NCBI GenBank assembly: GCA_030710605.1
Contig: CP092876.1
Coordinates: 65,410,115-65,474,114 of the forward strand
From: Cordylochernes scorpioides
Lineage: Eukaryota > Arthropoda > Arachnida > Pseudoscorpiones > Chernetidae
Reading direction: 5' to 3'
DNA length: 64,000 nucleotides
A model generated the notes under the pieces. The model was not told where the DNA came from and made no database searches. It saw only the letters and a list, made by a program, of their open reading frames with translations. Positions 33,032 to 44,758 of the stretch are shown here, piece after piece. The position numbers and the translations under genes are program-made. Every line of letters begins with the position of its first letter. Position 1 is the stretch's first letter.

Positions 33032-34214
33032 TATGGATATCAAATTTATGGTACAGCATCTGAAACAAATCGAAAATCACTGGAAAGGATACAACTAAAT
33101 GCAGCTAGAATTATTACAGGTCTTCGAAATACCTGCCCTAATAATATTGTACTTTATGAGGCAGACATTATGCCCTTAAAGGATAAGAGAAGCTACAATC
33201 TGCCAAAATATATTTTAAAAATCAAGAGTTATGAAAACAAACACAGAACTTTCAATTGCATACTTAATTGGGAATCCAATATAAGACTCAAAAAAGAAGG
33301 CCCTCTCCACCTGGCTAAAAGAAATGGATTTTTAAAATATAAAGTGGAAAAATATTATTTAGCAGAAAAAATATCTCCATTCGATTCACTAACAAAATGT
33401 CATTTTTAATGCCACTTTAAATGAACCCACCAACAAACAATACCAAAATCCAGAATACTTGAAACAATTATCATTAGAAATAATTAATATAAAATTCCTA
33501 AAAAAATGTAATAACTATCTATACCCATGGTAGCAGAGACGAGTTGGGACAAACTGACAGTGCTTCTCTCATTAAAACCACAGATGGCAATGAGAAAATA
33601 AACAGAAGAAACCCATATTTTTGCTCAGTTTTCAGATCAGAACTTATAGCCATCTATGAAGCCTTAAAATCCATCAGAAACACTAAACATCACGATATAT
33701 GGATTCTTACTGATAGTAGAAGTGCCATACAACACTTGAGTCACACAAGGGAACTTAGAGACAAAGTAAGCAGGAACATAATTGGTTATCTCCAAAAACT
33801 CTCAATACCTCAAAAACTCACCTTCAGTGGATACTCTTACATGTTAGCATTGAAGGCAATGAAGCTGCTGATGCGCTAGCGAAAAAAGGGACAAAAGAAC
33901 CCTTGCTACAGAAAAATAAACTTACTTAAAAAAAAAATAGAAACAGTAGCCAAAACAAAAATAAACAAGAACTGGAGGATCCCACCTAAGCACAGTTGGT
34001 ACACCCTAGAAGCAGATGGCTACCCAGACCTTTCGGTCCACAAGCCGGCATCCGAAGCATGCCCTTCGCTGCTATTCTGTTCAATTCGTAAGCCAAGTAA
34101 CGGTATCCAAGCTAGTGCTTGGACATTGTACCTGGAAACACCACCTCCCAGACAACGTGTCTGGAAGGATTTCTATACCGGTGGCCTTTAATCACAGCAA
34201 AAGAGGAAACTATC

Positions 34215-36575
34215 TACTGTGTCCAGCAGGGACCGCGGGGAGGCGGCCCCCGGTTGACTCTGTTCACTCACAGCTGAGGAAAAGCTCAGCTGCCACGTCG
34301 TGGGCTTTCTCAAGAAGCTTGCTGTGGTTTCTCAGCAGCTTAATCTCGATCGCTCCTCGCCCTCCTTCTTTCTTCCTGCACACCCACTACCTTTGTACAA
34401 TACAAGAATTAGTGGCGTGCATCCACATCCCTTTCTTCATAGACGCAATCAGGGTTTCTCTTAATTTTAAATCTGTGGAGACTTGGGGAAGGGCCCATGT
34501 CCCGAACTACCCTAATGAGTTTGTGGGACATTACCTTACAGAGGTACTTGGGTGTTGTTACCCAATTGAATATACCTCTCTCTCCTTCACACTGTTCCTC
34601 CATCTGTCCAACCATAAGTCCTGGACGTGTCCCCTGATCCTCCTATAAACTTCTTTCTTGGTCACTGGGGTCCTCAGTGATCTACCTCTAAAGCATCCTG
34701 CCTTAGCGAGCCTGTCTGCGAGCTCATTACCTTCGATGAGGCTGTGTCCCCTGACCCAATGGAGCTCCGGAGCCCGCGTTATCATCTCCAGCTCCTGGAT
34801 TATTTGATGCGCGAGTTGCCCTTTCACCAGATTGATGGCGACGAGGGCCGACATACAATCTGAATAGAGGCGGTCCGGGCTGAAGTTCTTCTCGGCACAC
34901 ACTCTGAGGGCACCCTGATCGCAACAAGCTCGGCTGAAAAGACCAATTCGTCCACTCTGAGTGTTAAGCTTTCTTGGAAGATCAGCTCTCCATTAGTAAA
35001 AATCACTACTCTAGCTCCAGTATTGGGTGCAGACTTACTACCATCAGTGAAAACCTACGTGCCAATCCCTGTCGGCCCTCCAGGACTCCAATTCCACTTT
35101 GGCAACCACTGCGGTGGCTTCCTTGGGTCTCTCTTCCATTCCAGGGCACCCGCTTCAAGTCCCAGGGCATCTTTCCTGTTCTCCCAATTCTTCTGTCTGA
35201 TGGTCTCCTCCTCTAGTTTCAATCCCAGGGGAATAAGCCCAGCGAGGACCAAAAAGGCCTCACTGCTGGTAGTGCGATATCCCCCTGTGATTCTGAGTGC
35301 CGCTGTCCTCTGCACGCTCTCTAGAGTTTTTGCCACCTTCTGATCCCTGTTATAGCAAGATTGGCTCGACACAGGAGAGGCAGAGGTTCCTAAAAATAGT
35401 ACCCTCCTTCCCCCCCTCCCCCTGTTGAGAGCCAACCAGGACAGGCCTGCACAACGCCTCCCTGCCTCTCGCCACCATCTCTTCCGCCTGGTATTGCCAA
35501 CCCATCTTGTCATCAATGACCACCCCCAGGATGGTCATCCTATTGACCAACGCTACCCTCCGTCCTTTCATCCGGATAGCCGGCTTGTGCTCCCATTTGA
35601 TCTCTTTCCTTTTAGTTCTTATGTCCCTAGGCTTAAAGCTGAGGGCTTTAGTTTTGGAGACATTGAACTTAAGGCCAGAGTCATGGGCTTAGTTCGAGAG
35701 GATTTGGAGAGAAGCTTCAACACACTTCTCAGCCTTCGCTCTCAAAGCAGCCTCAATGATGAGGAACTGATCGTCAGCATAGAGAACCAGCCTGGCTCCC
35801 TCAGGGAGCTCCTCCTGGAAAACGGTGTTTACCAGGATATTCCACAGAATAGGTCCTCAGCAAGAGCCCTGGGGGCAACCCCTAGAACAGTTTCTTTCCA
35901 ACTTCCGCCCACCAAAACTGAGGCTAATCCGTCTATCCCTCAGGAAGTCACGAACCAAGCTGCACAAATTATCAGGACAACCCATGTCCATTAAATTTCT
36001 CATCAGCTTGTTCCAGCTCACGGAGTTGAACGCGCCATCAATGTCCAGGGCCACGAGAAGAACCCAAGCACCCTTATTTAAGCCCATCTCAACCCCCTCT
36101 AACACCTCGTTCAGAGCTGTGGTTGTGGACTTCCCTTCCCTAAAACCATGTTGGAAAGAGGAAAGGAGCTCATTACTCTCTAGCCAGTGCTTCAGTCGCT
36201 GAGCTAGTAGGCTATCCAGGACCATACCTAGACACACTAGTAAAGAAAGCGGACGATAATCATTAGGAGAATTACCCTTTCTACCAGACTTTTCGAGAAT
36301 CACTACTCGGGCAACCTTCCATGCCTCAGGAAAAGTACCAGTGTCCAGGCACCTATTGAATAACCTGGAAAGAAGCGATGGGTGCATCCTTACCAGGGCT
36401 TTCACGACCGTGTTATCGATCCCTTCGGGACCAGGAGATTTCCTTTTCCCGAACTTGAAAGCCGTCAGTTTCACCTCATTCTCAGAAAAGGGCGGATCTA
36501 CCAAACCACAAGTGGTCAGAGAGATCTCGTCCTCTGGTTCATCGTTTCCGAAGTGCCGATCCAAGTTGTTTTTAT
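34215..36575 (-). pseudogene. R1/Jockey-type non-LTR retrotransposon, 5'-truncated (unit A)
   Basis: The minus strand has the RT from 36564 (SPGPEGIDNTVVKALVRM, YRPLSLL, then GCPQGSC at the end of the first open part near 35860), further RT/thumb sequence to about 35055 in shifted frames, and RNase H at about 34980-34558 (LYSDCMSALVAINL, GNELADRLAKAG). Frameshifts separate the blocks. It appears inserted into the neighbouring LINE (36585-39545), since that element's RT tail stops exactly where this one starts. The better-preserved copy is at 49440-51775 in unit B. Confidence 0.8.
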
Positions 36576-36995
36576 TTTATCTTCTGCTTTCGAGCGAGTA
36601 GGTCTAGAACATATTCTATCTGAATTTTCTCATTGTTGGTGGATGAAACAGCACCAGTGATTATTTTGGCCGCTTTTGCTTGAACACTGTCTAGTCTTAC
36701 TTTTAGTGATGAGCTTGAGGGAGCCCAGACCGGTGTTGCATATTCCATTATCGGCCTTATTAAGGTGATATATGTTGTTCTGAGAATTCTGGGTTTTTAT
36801 CCCCAATTTGTTCCACATAGCCATCTCAGAATGTTTAGTTTTCTGGTAGCTCTATTTGAGGTGCTAATTATGTGTTTTGAAAATTCCAATTCCTCATCAA
36901 TGACAGTTAAAATAATTTTATTGACATTTTGTCAATACATGCAAAGTGCACAGTCTTCACTATTTAAAAATATATAATATGCATTATATACACTA

Positions 36996-37473
36996 CTAGC
37001 GGATGTGTACCCGGCTTCGCCCGGGTTTTATCCGAGTGAAAGTTTGCCTAACGAATATTATATATTATGAAGTATAATAAACAATGTTAAAGATTAATTT
37101 TAATTATTAATCAAGATTGTGTGTGAATATGTGAGAAAGATGTAATATTGTTGTTGTTTTCTTGGCCGACTGTTTTACATATGGTGTTATCTTAAAATTG
37201 CTTGTTTTGAATATTTTTTTAGATTGAGTTGAATGAATTGCTGATTTTTTTTTGTATTTATATGTAAATAAAATTAACTCTGTTGATATTTTTTGTATTT
37301 AATCGATAACAGCGAAGTTACGCATGTTAAAGTTAGGAAAAATATTTTGATGTTAAGCAAAACCTGCTCCATCTCGTTTTACATAAATGTTGAAAATTTG
37401 GTCGAAATTGATGCATTGTAACGAAAGTTTTTAGTGAACAACACTTATGAAATTTCCATTTTATTAATATAGA
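36996..37473 (-). mobile_element. Non-autonomous Helitron, 478 bp, with a known empty site
   Basis: On the minus strand it starts TCTATATTAATAAAATGG and ends CCCGGGCGAAGCCGGGTACACATCCGCTAG, between host A and T. In unit B the same locus reads TATACACTA|TGTACAATGAATATGG (junction at 52207/52208) with no insert and no missing base, giving exact element borders. Confidence 0.92.
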
Positions 37474-37665
37474 TGTACAATGAATATGGCGCCTCTGCCA
37501 GCGCTGCAGAGTTTGGTGGAGAATCGCCAGTGGGTCTCCAGCGACACAACGCATTTTGCGATCTACGATGAATACGTAGATCGCGTACTTCGCCGCTTAG
37601 GAGATGGTGATGGCGTGGTCCTCGAGACCAACTGGAAAGATCCAGGACTGCAGTATCACACCTAG
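37474..37665 (+). other. GC-richer block with a conserved 61-codon frame inside a LINE
   Basis: This block interrupts the LINE reverse transcriptase between KYLGV and the region encoding EELEFSKHI. The plus strand is open for 61 codons (start MNMAPLPALQSLVENRQW, end KDPGLQYHT). In unit B (52207-52398) most of the same protein sequence is read after a 1-bp shift near the start. It contains a near-palindrome GCGATCTACG..CGTAGATCGC. The identity is not recognised; possibly a piece of another mobile element. Confidence 0.4.
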
Positions 37666-39533
37666 GTATTTTGGATTTCTAATTTTATCAATTATTTGTT
37701 TGTTTATGCTTATTTTGTGGTTATATTTATGCCTTTTTCCCTGTCAGTGGAGAAGACGCATAGGTTTGGTTTTATTGGGTTTATGGTCATTTGGAGTTCC
37801 ATTGCCCACTTCTCCAGTCCTCTCATTGATGTGTTCAGTATTCTTCACGATTTTTCTATGCTGCTACTTGGGTGCCATATGGCTATATCGTCTGCATAAC
37901 AGGCAACCTTTGTGTCTTCAGTGAGGTAAGGATGGGTGTCGTTAATATATAGCAGATAGAGTAGAGGACTGAGCACAGATCCTTGAGGTACACAAGCCCA
38001 TGTTCTTCCTTCCTTGGAAAATTCTCCATTGACCCAAACCTTTAACCTTCTTCCCCTTAAGAAGTCTGCAATCCAGGTTAAGGTCTTTCCTCTTACTCCG
38101 ATGTTGTGCAGCTTTTCACGTAATTTCTCGCTCCACACTCGATCAAAAGCTGAGGTCATATCAAGGAATATAGCCGTGGTCTTCTTTGGCGGTTTTTCCT
38201 GGAAAGAATCTATTATTGATTGACAGAAGTAGAACAGTTGATCAGTCGTACAGTGCTGGGATCTATAGGCAGTTTGGCAGAAGTTTATTTTATTATTGTT
38301 AGTGAGCCAGACTATGAGCCTAGAGTGGATAATCCGTTCTGTTATTTTACAAAGTATGCTGGGGAGAACAATTGGCCGATAGTTCTTGGATTCCTTGGCA
38401 TCTTTGTTTGGTTTCAGTATTGGCAAAGTAATTTATATTTTCCAATTCTTTGGTAGTTTACCAGTTTACCATGAAATGTTCAGTATTCGTAGGAGTTGTT
38501 TATTAGCTTTGTCTTCAAAGTGTTTAATCATTTGACCAAAGATTAGATTATCTTTTGGTGACCTCTTGGATTTTTTTATTGATGAGTTTAGCTCATTCAG
38601 TGTGAAGTTTTTCGAGAAAATATCTTGTTGATGGAATTTTCTTGCTTGTTTAACTAACTGGTTTATATTATTTTTAGAGTCCTGTCTTCATTCGTATATT
38701 TGAGTGTGGAAGTGCTTGAAAGATATTAAGCAATTATGTTAGCTATCTGTTTGTTCTCGTTCTCGCTGTTCTATTCATATCGGTTAGAGTATTGGAGGAT
38801 TGGTGTTGGTTTTGATTGTTCTCTAACACTCTAATCATATTCCAGTGTTGGCTGTCCTTTCTTGGATCCATTTTTTCGCAGAATTCTGCCATTTTTCTCT
38901 TGTTTGCATATCCAAATTTCTTGTTCTATTTTGTGACTAATTTCAATGTGTTCCTTTCTTTTTTCTTCTGTTTTATTTTTTAAAGAAGTTCATTGATATT
39001 GTCTCTCTCTGCAATCATTGCCTCGATGTTGTGGTCCTTCCAGTAAGGTATCCACAGGTCTAACGTCTCCTTCTAGGTATCGATGCTTTTGCAGCTTTTT
39101 ATATATTCGAAGAGAAGTTTTCCAAGTTTTTGTCAAGCGTTCTGTAATTCAATTTTTCGTTGCACAGTTCTTCAAGCTTTTCTGTGATTTTTTTCAAGTC
39201 AGCCTTCCTAAAGTTCCATGTTCTTTTATTCTGTTGGACATTCTCAATTTTGAAGTTTAGGGTTGTTAAAATTGGTCTGTGGTCACTGATTGCACCTCTC
39301 AGGATTTTCCATTGTGTTGTGGGTGCGATGTTGAAATTTATCGCTGTGATGTCTATTGCGGATTCTGTGCCTGTGGACAGATAGGTGTTCTCTCCCTTAT
39401 TTAATGGTATAAGGTCGAGGTCGGTGACCTTTGTTATCCTGAACAGATGATCCCCAAGTTGAACTTTTGGCGTTAAAATCGTCGAGTATGATTTGATATC
39501 CGAAGAGGCTTCACTTAATGTCTCTATTGTGTG

Positions 39534-40275
39534 TACCCATACAAAATTCAAATATTTCACGAGCTGAAAGTTGGCGATTTTAAGATGCGTCAAGAATTCG
39601 CTGCATGGGTATTCCGGCAAATTGATATTGATGAAAACTGGCTTTCGAATTTTCTGTGGACAGATGATTCTCACTTTTCTCTAAACGGAGAATTTAACAT
39701 TCAAAACAGCCGCTTTTGGGCAACAGAAAACCCTAGGATTTTTACAGAAATGCCACTTTATCAGCCTAGAGTTACAGTTTTGTGTGGGTTCACTTCCTCT
39801 TTTATTATTGGGCCATTTTTCTTTGAAAAATCAATGGAAGAACTTTTAAAACCGCTTTTGTAACTGGTGAACGTTATGTTCAACTTTTGAGAGAAAAGGG
39901 TATTCCCATATTGCAGGGAAAAAGCACTAATGAATAACATTCATGAAAGATGGAGGACCTCCTCATATCTCCCGAGGTGCCAAACAATTGCTGAAGAATA
40001 CGTTCTTTGAAAATCGTGTGATAAGTCGCCACTTTATATACCAGTGGCCTCCAAGATCACCAGACTTGACGTCTTGCGATTTTTGTTTATGGGGGTACAT
40101 TAAATTGTGTATTTATCGATGCTGGCCTACCACATTGGCCATGTTGAAGGCTTCTATCAGATGGAACGTTTTATCAATTTCAACAGATATGTTATTTAAT
40201 GCTGTCCATTCTGTCATTTATGGTCTGCAGGCGGTGATTGAGAATGAAGGGTGCCACATTGAGCAAGGATTGTGA
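39534..40275 (+). pseudogene. Mariner-like transposase, C-terminal two-thirds (unit A)
   Basis: It starts mid-protein with YKIQIFHELKVGDFKMRQEF, then FLWTDDSHFSLNGEFN (first Asp), a stop and frameshift near 39860, FMKDGGPPHISRGAKQLL (second Asp) and WPPRSPDLTSCDFCLWGYIK (third Asp), ending ENEGCHIEQGL. This is the Tc1/mariner-superfamily transposase type with CDFxLWG; the spacing between the last two Asp is about 42, near the DD41D group. The N-terminal DNA-binding part is absent because a LINE occupies its place. It sits about 440 bp from the right TIR, so it is the original gene of the composite unit, now non-autonomous. Confidence 0.8.
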
Positions 40276-40711
40276 CCTAATACAAGAGAGAAGGCAGTTA
40301 CCTCATGTGTTATGTAAGCTGCCATGTATTATATTATCTACCAATATTTTGCAGCTCTTTGTGTTAGGTTATGGGGATAATAAATGCTGTCCTCAAATCT
40401 TGACTCTTTTTTTTTTTTTGTGAACAGTAATATTTTGTTTGTCATTTGCTGACATATAATATCGTGCAAACCAGAGTGTTATAACTTCTCGAATAACACT
40501 GGTATACACAATTTTTCCCCTTATGTTTAGTTTTCCGCTTTTCTCTCATTAGAAGAAATAGCATAAGGAATATTTTCTGTACACCAATAACTTTAGAAAT
40601 TTTGTGCAAAAATAATACAAAATGATTTTACTACCACGTTTTTCAACGCAAAAGGTCTATTTAAAAATATTTTTATTTGAGGGGACACATTTTTTAAAAT
40701 TGTGTACAGTA

Positions 40712-41183
40712 TGAGAGTGAGTTGAATTAAAAATATTAGAAATTTATTATCTTCGGAAACAAACCGTACCTAAAATTCCAATTTTATTTTGCTACATGTT
40801 TTAATTTGCATTTACGTATTTTACATATCTCTGATTGTATTTAAAAATCGTTAACCAATTCTTCATACTTTTGGCGAAGTGGTGTTTTATTAATTTGTTA
40901 TTTGATATTATTAGGGTTCTTTCCTGGTATTCAAAAAGGAAAAATACGTGTCGATCAGTTATATTTTTCAATTTATTAAACAATTTGGCCGCTGAATCTC
41001 TGATTCTGGTAGTGCGCCATCTGGCGAATAAAATCGTAACTAAAATGAATTTCGATTTTTTCAATATTTGCCATAAAAATCCCATTGCATCCTGACCATA
41101 ATGGTGTTTACCGCATTGCTCTAGCGCAAATATTCGCGGAGTTATTAATTTTTAAAGTTGTGCGGGACTTTTGGATCACCCTG
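40712..41183 (-). repeat. Right terminal inverted repeat of unit A
   Basis: This is the reverse complement of 27169-27640 with modest divergence. The inner end is at TGAGAGTGAGTTGAATTAAA. Confidence 0.85.
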
Positions 41184-41201
41184 TATATATATATATATAT
41201 A

Positions 41202-42107
41202 CTAGCGGATGTGCCCGGCTTCGCCCGGGTTTTACCCGAGTAAAGGTTTGTATAACGAACATTTGTTAAAACAATTCTCTATAAACATATAAAAAAAGAA
41301 AGATATATTTTGATGATTTGAAACTCGTTAATTTGAATCTCTCGATAAAGTGATCATTTTTTCCCGGTCCCTTGTGCCGTGTCATCCTGAATTTTGTATT
41401 TCCTAATTTTCTATATTACAAAATAATCGTTTTATCTAGTGAACATATTTTCCCGGTCCCTTGAAAAATACTCGATAAGTTGAATAAAATCATGGTCGTG
41501 AATCTCTCGATAAGGTGATCATTTTTTCCCGGTCCCTGTGTGCCGTGTCATCCCGAATTTTGTATTTGCTCGATAAAGTGAACATTTTTTACCGTTCCCT
41601 GTGAGCCGTGTCATCCTGAATTTTGTCTTTCCTAATTCTATACATTACAAAATCATCGACACGGGATATCATTTAATGTTGTCTAAAGGGGGTTAAGAGA
41701 GCAGTTTCTTTCAAATGAAAAATGCTTTAATTAAGCAGATGTTTAAAGTATAATATATGAGAGAGGCAATCTTACAGGTTGTCGACGCTGTAAAATCCCC
41801 AGAGAGAGTGTTTTTGTAGCATCATGCTGTGACTCACACGATGACCCAAGGTCATCAGGAGCAGCAAACTAAGCCATCTCCGTCTCAATGGTAGCGCAGC
41901 TTGCGAGTTAAATATACAAATCTGCAAATAACTCTAAGGATATTCAAGATATTCAAGAAATTTTTTTTCGTAAACCTTTCCGGGGATACACCTCATAATA
42001 TCCCAAAATTTCACGGCGATTGGATGTATGGTTTTTGAATCCATAGAGGACACACACACACAGACAGACAGACAGACAGACAGACATTCATTTTTATATA
42101 TATATAT

Positions 42108-42110
<3 letters not shown>
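41202..42110 (-). mobile_element. Non-autonomous Helitron, 909 bp, next to unit A
   Basis: On the minus strand it starts TCTATATATATATATAAAAA and ends CCCGGGCGAAGCCGGGCACATCCGCTAG, between A and T within TA-repeat DNA. The 5' part has a (CTGT)n tract near 42057-42086, and the interior repeats CCCGGTCCC..TGCCGTGTCATCC phrases. It is non-coding and lies 18 bp from the end of unit A. Confidence 0.88.

Positions 42111-42199
<89 letters not shown>
42111..42199. repeat. (TA)n microsatellite
   Basis: About 45 near-perfect TA dinucleotides. Confidence 0.95.
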
Positions 42200-42202
<3 letters not shown>

Positions 42203-43560
42203 AGGAAGCCTAATGTTTTAACTTTTAAAAAGTTGGTAATTATTTTGAGAGAGATAACAAATTGAATGTTTTGTTATACTCGGTTTATCTTCACTCGTTC
42301 ATCTACGTTCCCGAACACTATCAACTTTTCCACTTATTCTGTAACAACACACCATTAACATTAGTGCCTGTACCATCTGTGCTTAGAATATGTAAATGAT
42401 ATATTGTGGCGATATATTATGATGCAACTTGATTCTGCAATAGTGTATTTCAAAATACATAATGACGTCTGAAAGAGAGATATGCTGTAGGTGTTAAGTG
42501 GAAGATTATATAAAGCTTCATTATATTACTTTATTTCTTAAGTAAACGAGGACTAATATCAATAAACAGAGAAATGGAACAATAAACACTGAAAGGTGTA
42601 TTATAGTTTTGCACAAAACAAAGGAAAATTTTGCGCACAATCATTGACAATATATATTCAGCGGATATTGTACCATTGAAAAAAGATCATCTTAGACTTA
42701 TACGTAATCCGAAAGAAATTACTCGTTAGGGGATTTCCCTTTTTATAGATTTTACTAAGAGGTTCAAAATATAGAAATATTCCATGTGTAGGTTTTTTTT
42801 GTTCCAAGCTCAATGTACAAACCTACGCTGTCTGTACAACATTTACCGTCACTCAAAGAAGGCTATTTACACCGAGACGAATATTTTAAACTTCAAATGG
42901 TTTTAGGTATTATTATTTAGCGCCGATTTAGTTGGGAGAGAACGGTTTCTGCACATTTAAATCTCTGACTATATTTATTTTATTCGAAAAGAATCAACAC
43001 ACTTTTAAATCTACTCAATTGCCACTTCGTTGTATTTTTTAAATAAAAAATATGTTTTTTAAAAACATGTTTGTGTGTGCGGGGGGGGGGGGATATATTT
43101 TAACTAGAAAGATCAATAATCTTTCTTCGTTCGGAATATTCTCAAGTAAATGTCTGCGCCTACAATACTGTATCAACCCATAGTTATTTTATCATTATCA
43201 GTAGTAATAGTAAGTCATTAGGAGAACATGCCCTTTATCGATGGATAGGGCTCGGGCCTTAGACCATGACTATCTTCCACTGGCTAAGGTGATAAAACGC
43301 TAACAAGACCGAGTTTGTAAGGGCTTATAAAAAAGGACAGTCTATGTCCACATCGAGATTATTGTTAAGATGTTAAATATCAAGTAAGATTTTGTATACA
43401 AAGGATAATCAACCTGTAGTTCCTAAATAATAATAAATATATAACGTTTCTTATAAAATATTGAGATAAACACTATCAATTCTACAACTCCTGATTTAAA
43501 AAATATATATATTATTGTGATAATATATACATTATAAAACCTAATATTTAATATACACAC
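42200..43560. other. Non-coding AT-rich spacer
   Basis: No gene recognised. A run of twelve G (43081-43092) is the only unusual feature. Confidence 0.6.
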
Positions 43561-43566
43561 TGTTAA

Positions 43567-43755
43567 TTAAAAAGTAGATATAAAGGTAATCTGAATACTT
43601 TGATCTACAAACTCTGACAACCACTTCTCATTACACTTATATATACATTGGGTCGAAATTCCATCCAAATAGGTCACATAAGGCGGAATAACACACACAT
43701 TGCCATACACAAGCAGTACCTCACTATTTATATAGAACGATAAGTACTGAAACAA
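43567..43755 (-). other. Possible cysteine-containing exon, unrecognised
   Basis: The minus strand is open for 62 codons. The upstream AATTGTTTCAG (43755-43745 region) could be a splice acceptor leading into YLSFYINSEVLLVYGNVC, then QCIYKCNEKW. Three cysteines are visible, too few for a Kunitz domain. It lies just 3' of the Kunitz gene 3 exon on the same strand. It may be a decayed exon of a small secreted protein, or chance. Confidence 0.2.
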
Positions 43756-43998
43756 TTAATATGTTACTAAAAAAGGAATCTCTAAATATTATTTAGAAGA
43801 AAGAATCAAAGTTTACGGCTACAAGTTTATTTATGTCGCCGTTAGCTTTGATTCCTTCTTCGAAAGCATATATGTGTTGATGTGAAAATCATAATTAGAA
43901 TACATTTGTCATACTGAAATATATTTTATTCGCGAATAAGTAAAATGTTTTGGTAGTAGAAAAGCAGAAATTTAAAGCGAAGGATCCAACCAAGTAAG

Positions 43999-44252
43999 TT
44001 AGGTTGGGTAGGCAATTTGGCAAATGTCTTCGCAACTTTCCACTGACTCGAAGCGGTTGGGGCTGAGGGCACATTGACCCTCGGGAAGCTGGACACAGGT
44101 TTCAGTGACAATGTCGTAGTAGACTGTGAAATCCATTGGACCGCCCTGGCATGGGCCGATTTGCACCGGCACCTGGCACGGCGACCCTGAGTCTGGCGGG
44201 CACATACACAGGCGTGTGATTGGAGGTGAATCAATTATAATTTGGTAGTAAA
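43999..44252 (-). CDS. Kunitz gene 3, exon 2 (secreted Kunitz domain)
   Basis: The minus strand encodes one Kunitz domain with exactly the 8-17-7-12-3 cysteine spacing of genes 1 and 2 but a very different sequence (GPCQGGPMDFTVYYD, LPEGQCALSPNRF, ESCEDIC). The P1-equivalent residue is Gln. Two extra cysteines (LCMC) precede the domain. The first in-frame acceptor upstream is TTTAG at 44257-44253. Starting there, the exon has the phase needed to join a phase-1 exon like those of genes 1 and 2, and no stop intervenes. The AG used by genes 1 and 2, directly before the LC residues, is lost here. The only matching exon 1 seen is at 60392-60449. Confidence 0.75.
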
Positions 44253-44385
44253 CTAAACCTGAAATTTTAAAATTTCACTAGGTTTTATATGAGAGCTATA
44301 GATTTCTAACACACACACACAGCTTCTATTAAAGATCTTATAAGATCAAAGATAAAATTTGTACACATAACCGGGTGATTCTCGC

Positions 44386-44504
44386 TATTTTTTAATTATC
44401 CCTAGTACAAGTGGTACAGGCCAATATAATCATGGGTAGAAGCTGGCGACCGCTTTTACTGTAGGTGCATCACATGTCTACACATGTGAAAAGCAGTTCA
44501 TGCT
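44386..44504 (-). repeat. SINE 3' fragment
   Basis: This matches the 3' part of the SINE at 4704-5026 in inverted orientation (shared GAAAAGCAGTT, CACATGTGTAGACATGTG, ACTAGGGATAA). Confidence 0.6.
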
Positions 44505-44758
44505 ATAGTAATGTGAAATGAGTTCGTTGTTTTGTGCTTGTTATTGAAGTTTAAAGCCCATTTAAACTTTATATATTTTATTCAATGAATATCAAAATTA
44601 CATAACCATCACAATTAATTATATATCTTAACCATATAACATTAAGTTTTATTTACAGTTTTCTATGGTCACCAGTCCAATATTTTTATTTTCACAGACT
44701 AAATTATGAGATTAATTTATAAATGAAATATTATGCAAAACAATTAAACAACTATATA

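Larger units (their letters stand above)
28534..34225 (+). pseudogene. I/Jockey-like non-LTR retrotransposon, 5'-truncated and decayed (unit A), split by an LTR element
   Basis: The order on the plus strand is: EEP endonuclease piece (28541-28922, IYNMYHPPNNT, LNAKHQLWGCSTPNP); reverse transcriptase start (29550-30031, KTPGLDGIHGRMISNLG, LLPEEQYGFRKGHGTIDQ); RT core in other frames (about 30165-30280, LPQGSVLSP and FADDII); then after the LTR insertion (30664-33031) the post-RT region (33037-33410) and an RNase H domain (33544-33879, FRSELIAIYEALKSI, WILTDSRSAIQ; GNEAADALAKKG follows in another frame). Many stops and frameshifts mean it is dead. The same element in unit B (46131-49437) lacks the LTR insertion and has a longer open RT start. 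Confidence 0.8.
36585..39545 (-). pseudogene. Jockey-like non-LTR retrotransposon, interrupted twice (unit A)
   Basis: The order on the minus strand is: EEP endonuclease (39674-39099, ESAIDITAINFNIAPTTQ, GAISDHRPILTTL); RT (38426-37845, NYRPIVLPSI, FLDMTSAFDRVW, VPQGSVLSPLLY, CYADDIAIWH); then, after an inserted block (about 36920-37665) that includes a Helitron, the RT tail (36915-36600, RTTYI/TLIRPIMEYATPVW). The RT palm motifs are intact in this copy over 193 codons, but the gene as a whole is split and frameshifted. Its 5' end lies within the transposase gene, so it inserted there. Confidence 0.8.
27169..41183. mobile_element. Composite TIR transposon unit A (14.0 kb)
   Basis: It begins CAGGGTGATCCAAAAGTCCC and ends with the reverse complement, with TA on both sides (27167-27168 and 41184-41185). 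TIRs are about 470 bp. The interior holds four nested non-LTR retrotransposon fragments and, next to the right TIR, the C-terminal part of a mariner-like transposase. Removing the LTR element and the Helitron unique to A leaves about 11.16 kb with the same layout as unit B (44759-56170). Flanking sequence of A and B is unrelated, and similarity starts and stops exactly at the TIR ends, so the whole composite appears to have moved as one transposon. Confidence 0.8.

Noticed and set aside
34016-34648. 210-codon plus-strand frame
   Set aside because: Part is the frameshifted LINE C-terminus and the rest is antisense of the neighbouring LINE's RNase H region; it crosses the tail-to-tail junction and is not a gene.
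27169-41183. Maverick/Polinton (suggested by long TIRs and 14-kb length)
   Set aside because: No DNA polymerase B, integrase, ATPase or capsid genes; the flanking duplication is TA, not 6 bp, and the resident transposase is mariner-like.
42028-42213. 61-codon frame with long Tyr-Ile runs
   Set aside because: It is translation through the (CAGA)n and (TA)n simple repeats at a Helitron end.
43926-44234. 102-codon minus-strand frame overlapping Kunitz gene 3 exon 2
   Set aside because: It is the wrong frame of the same exon; the neighbouring frame has the full six-cysteine Kunitz pattern.
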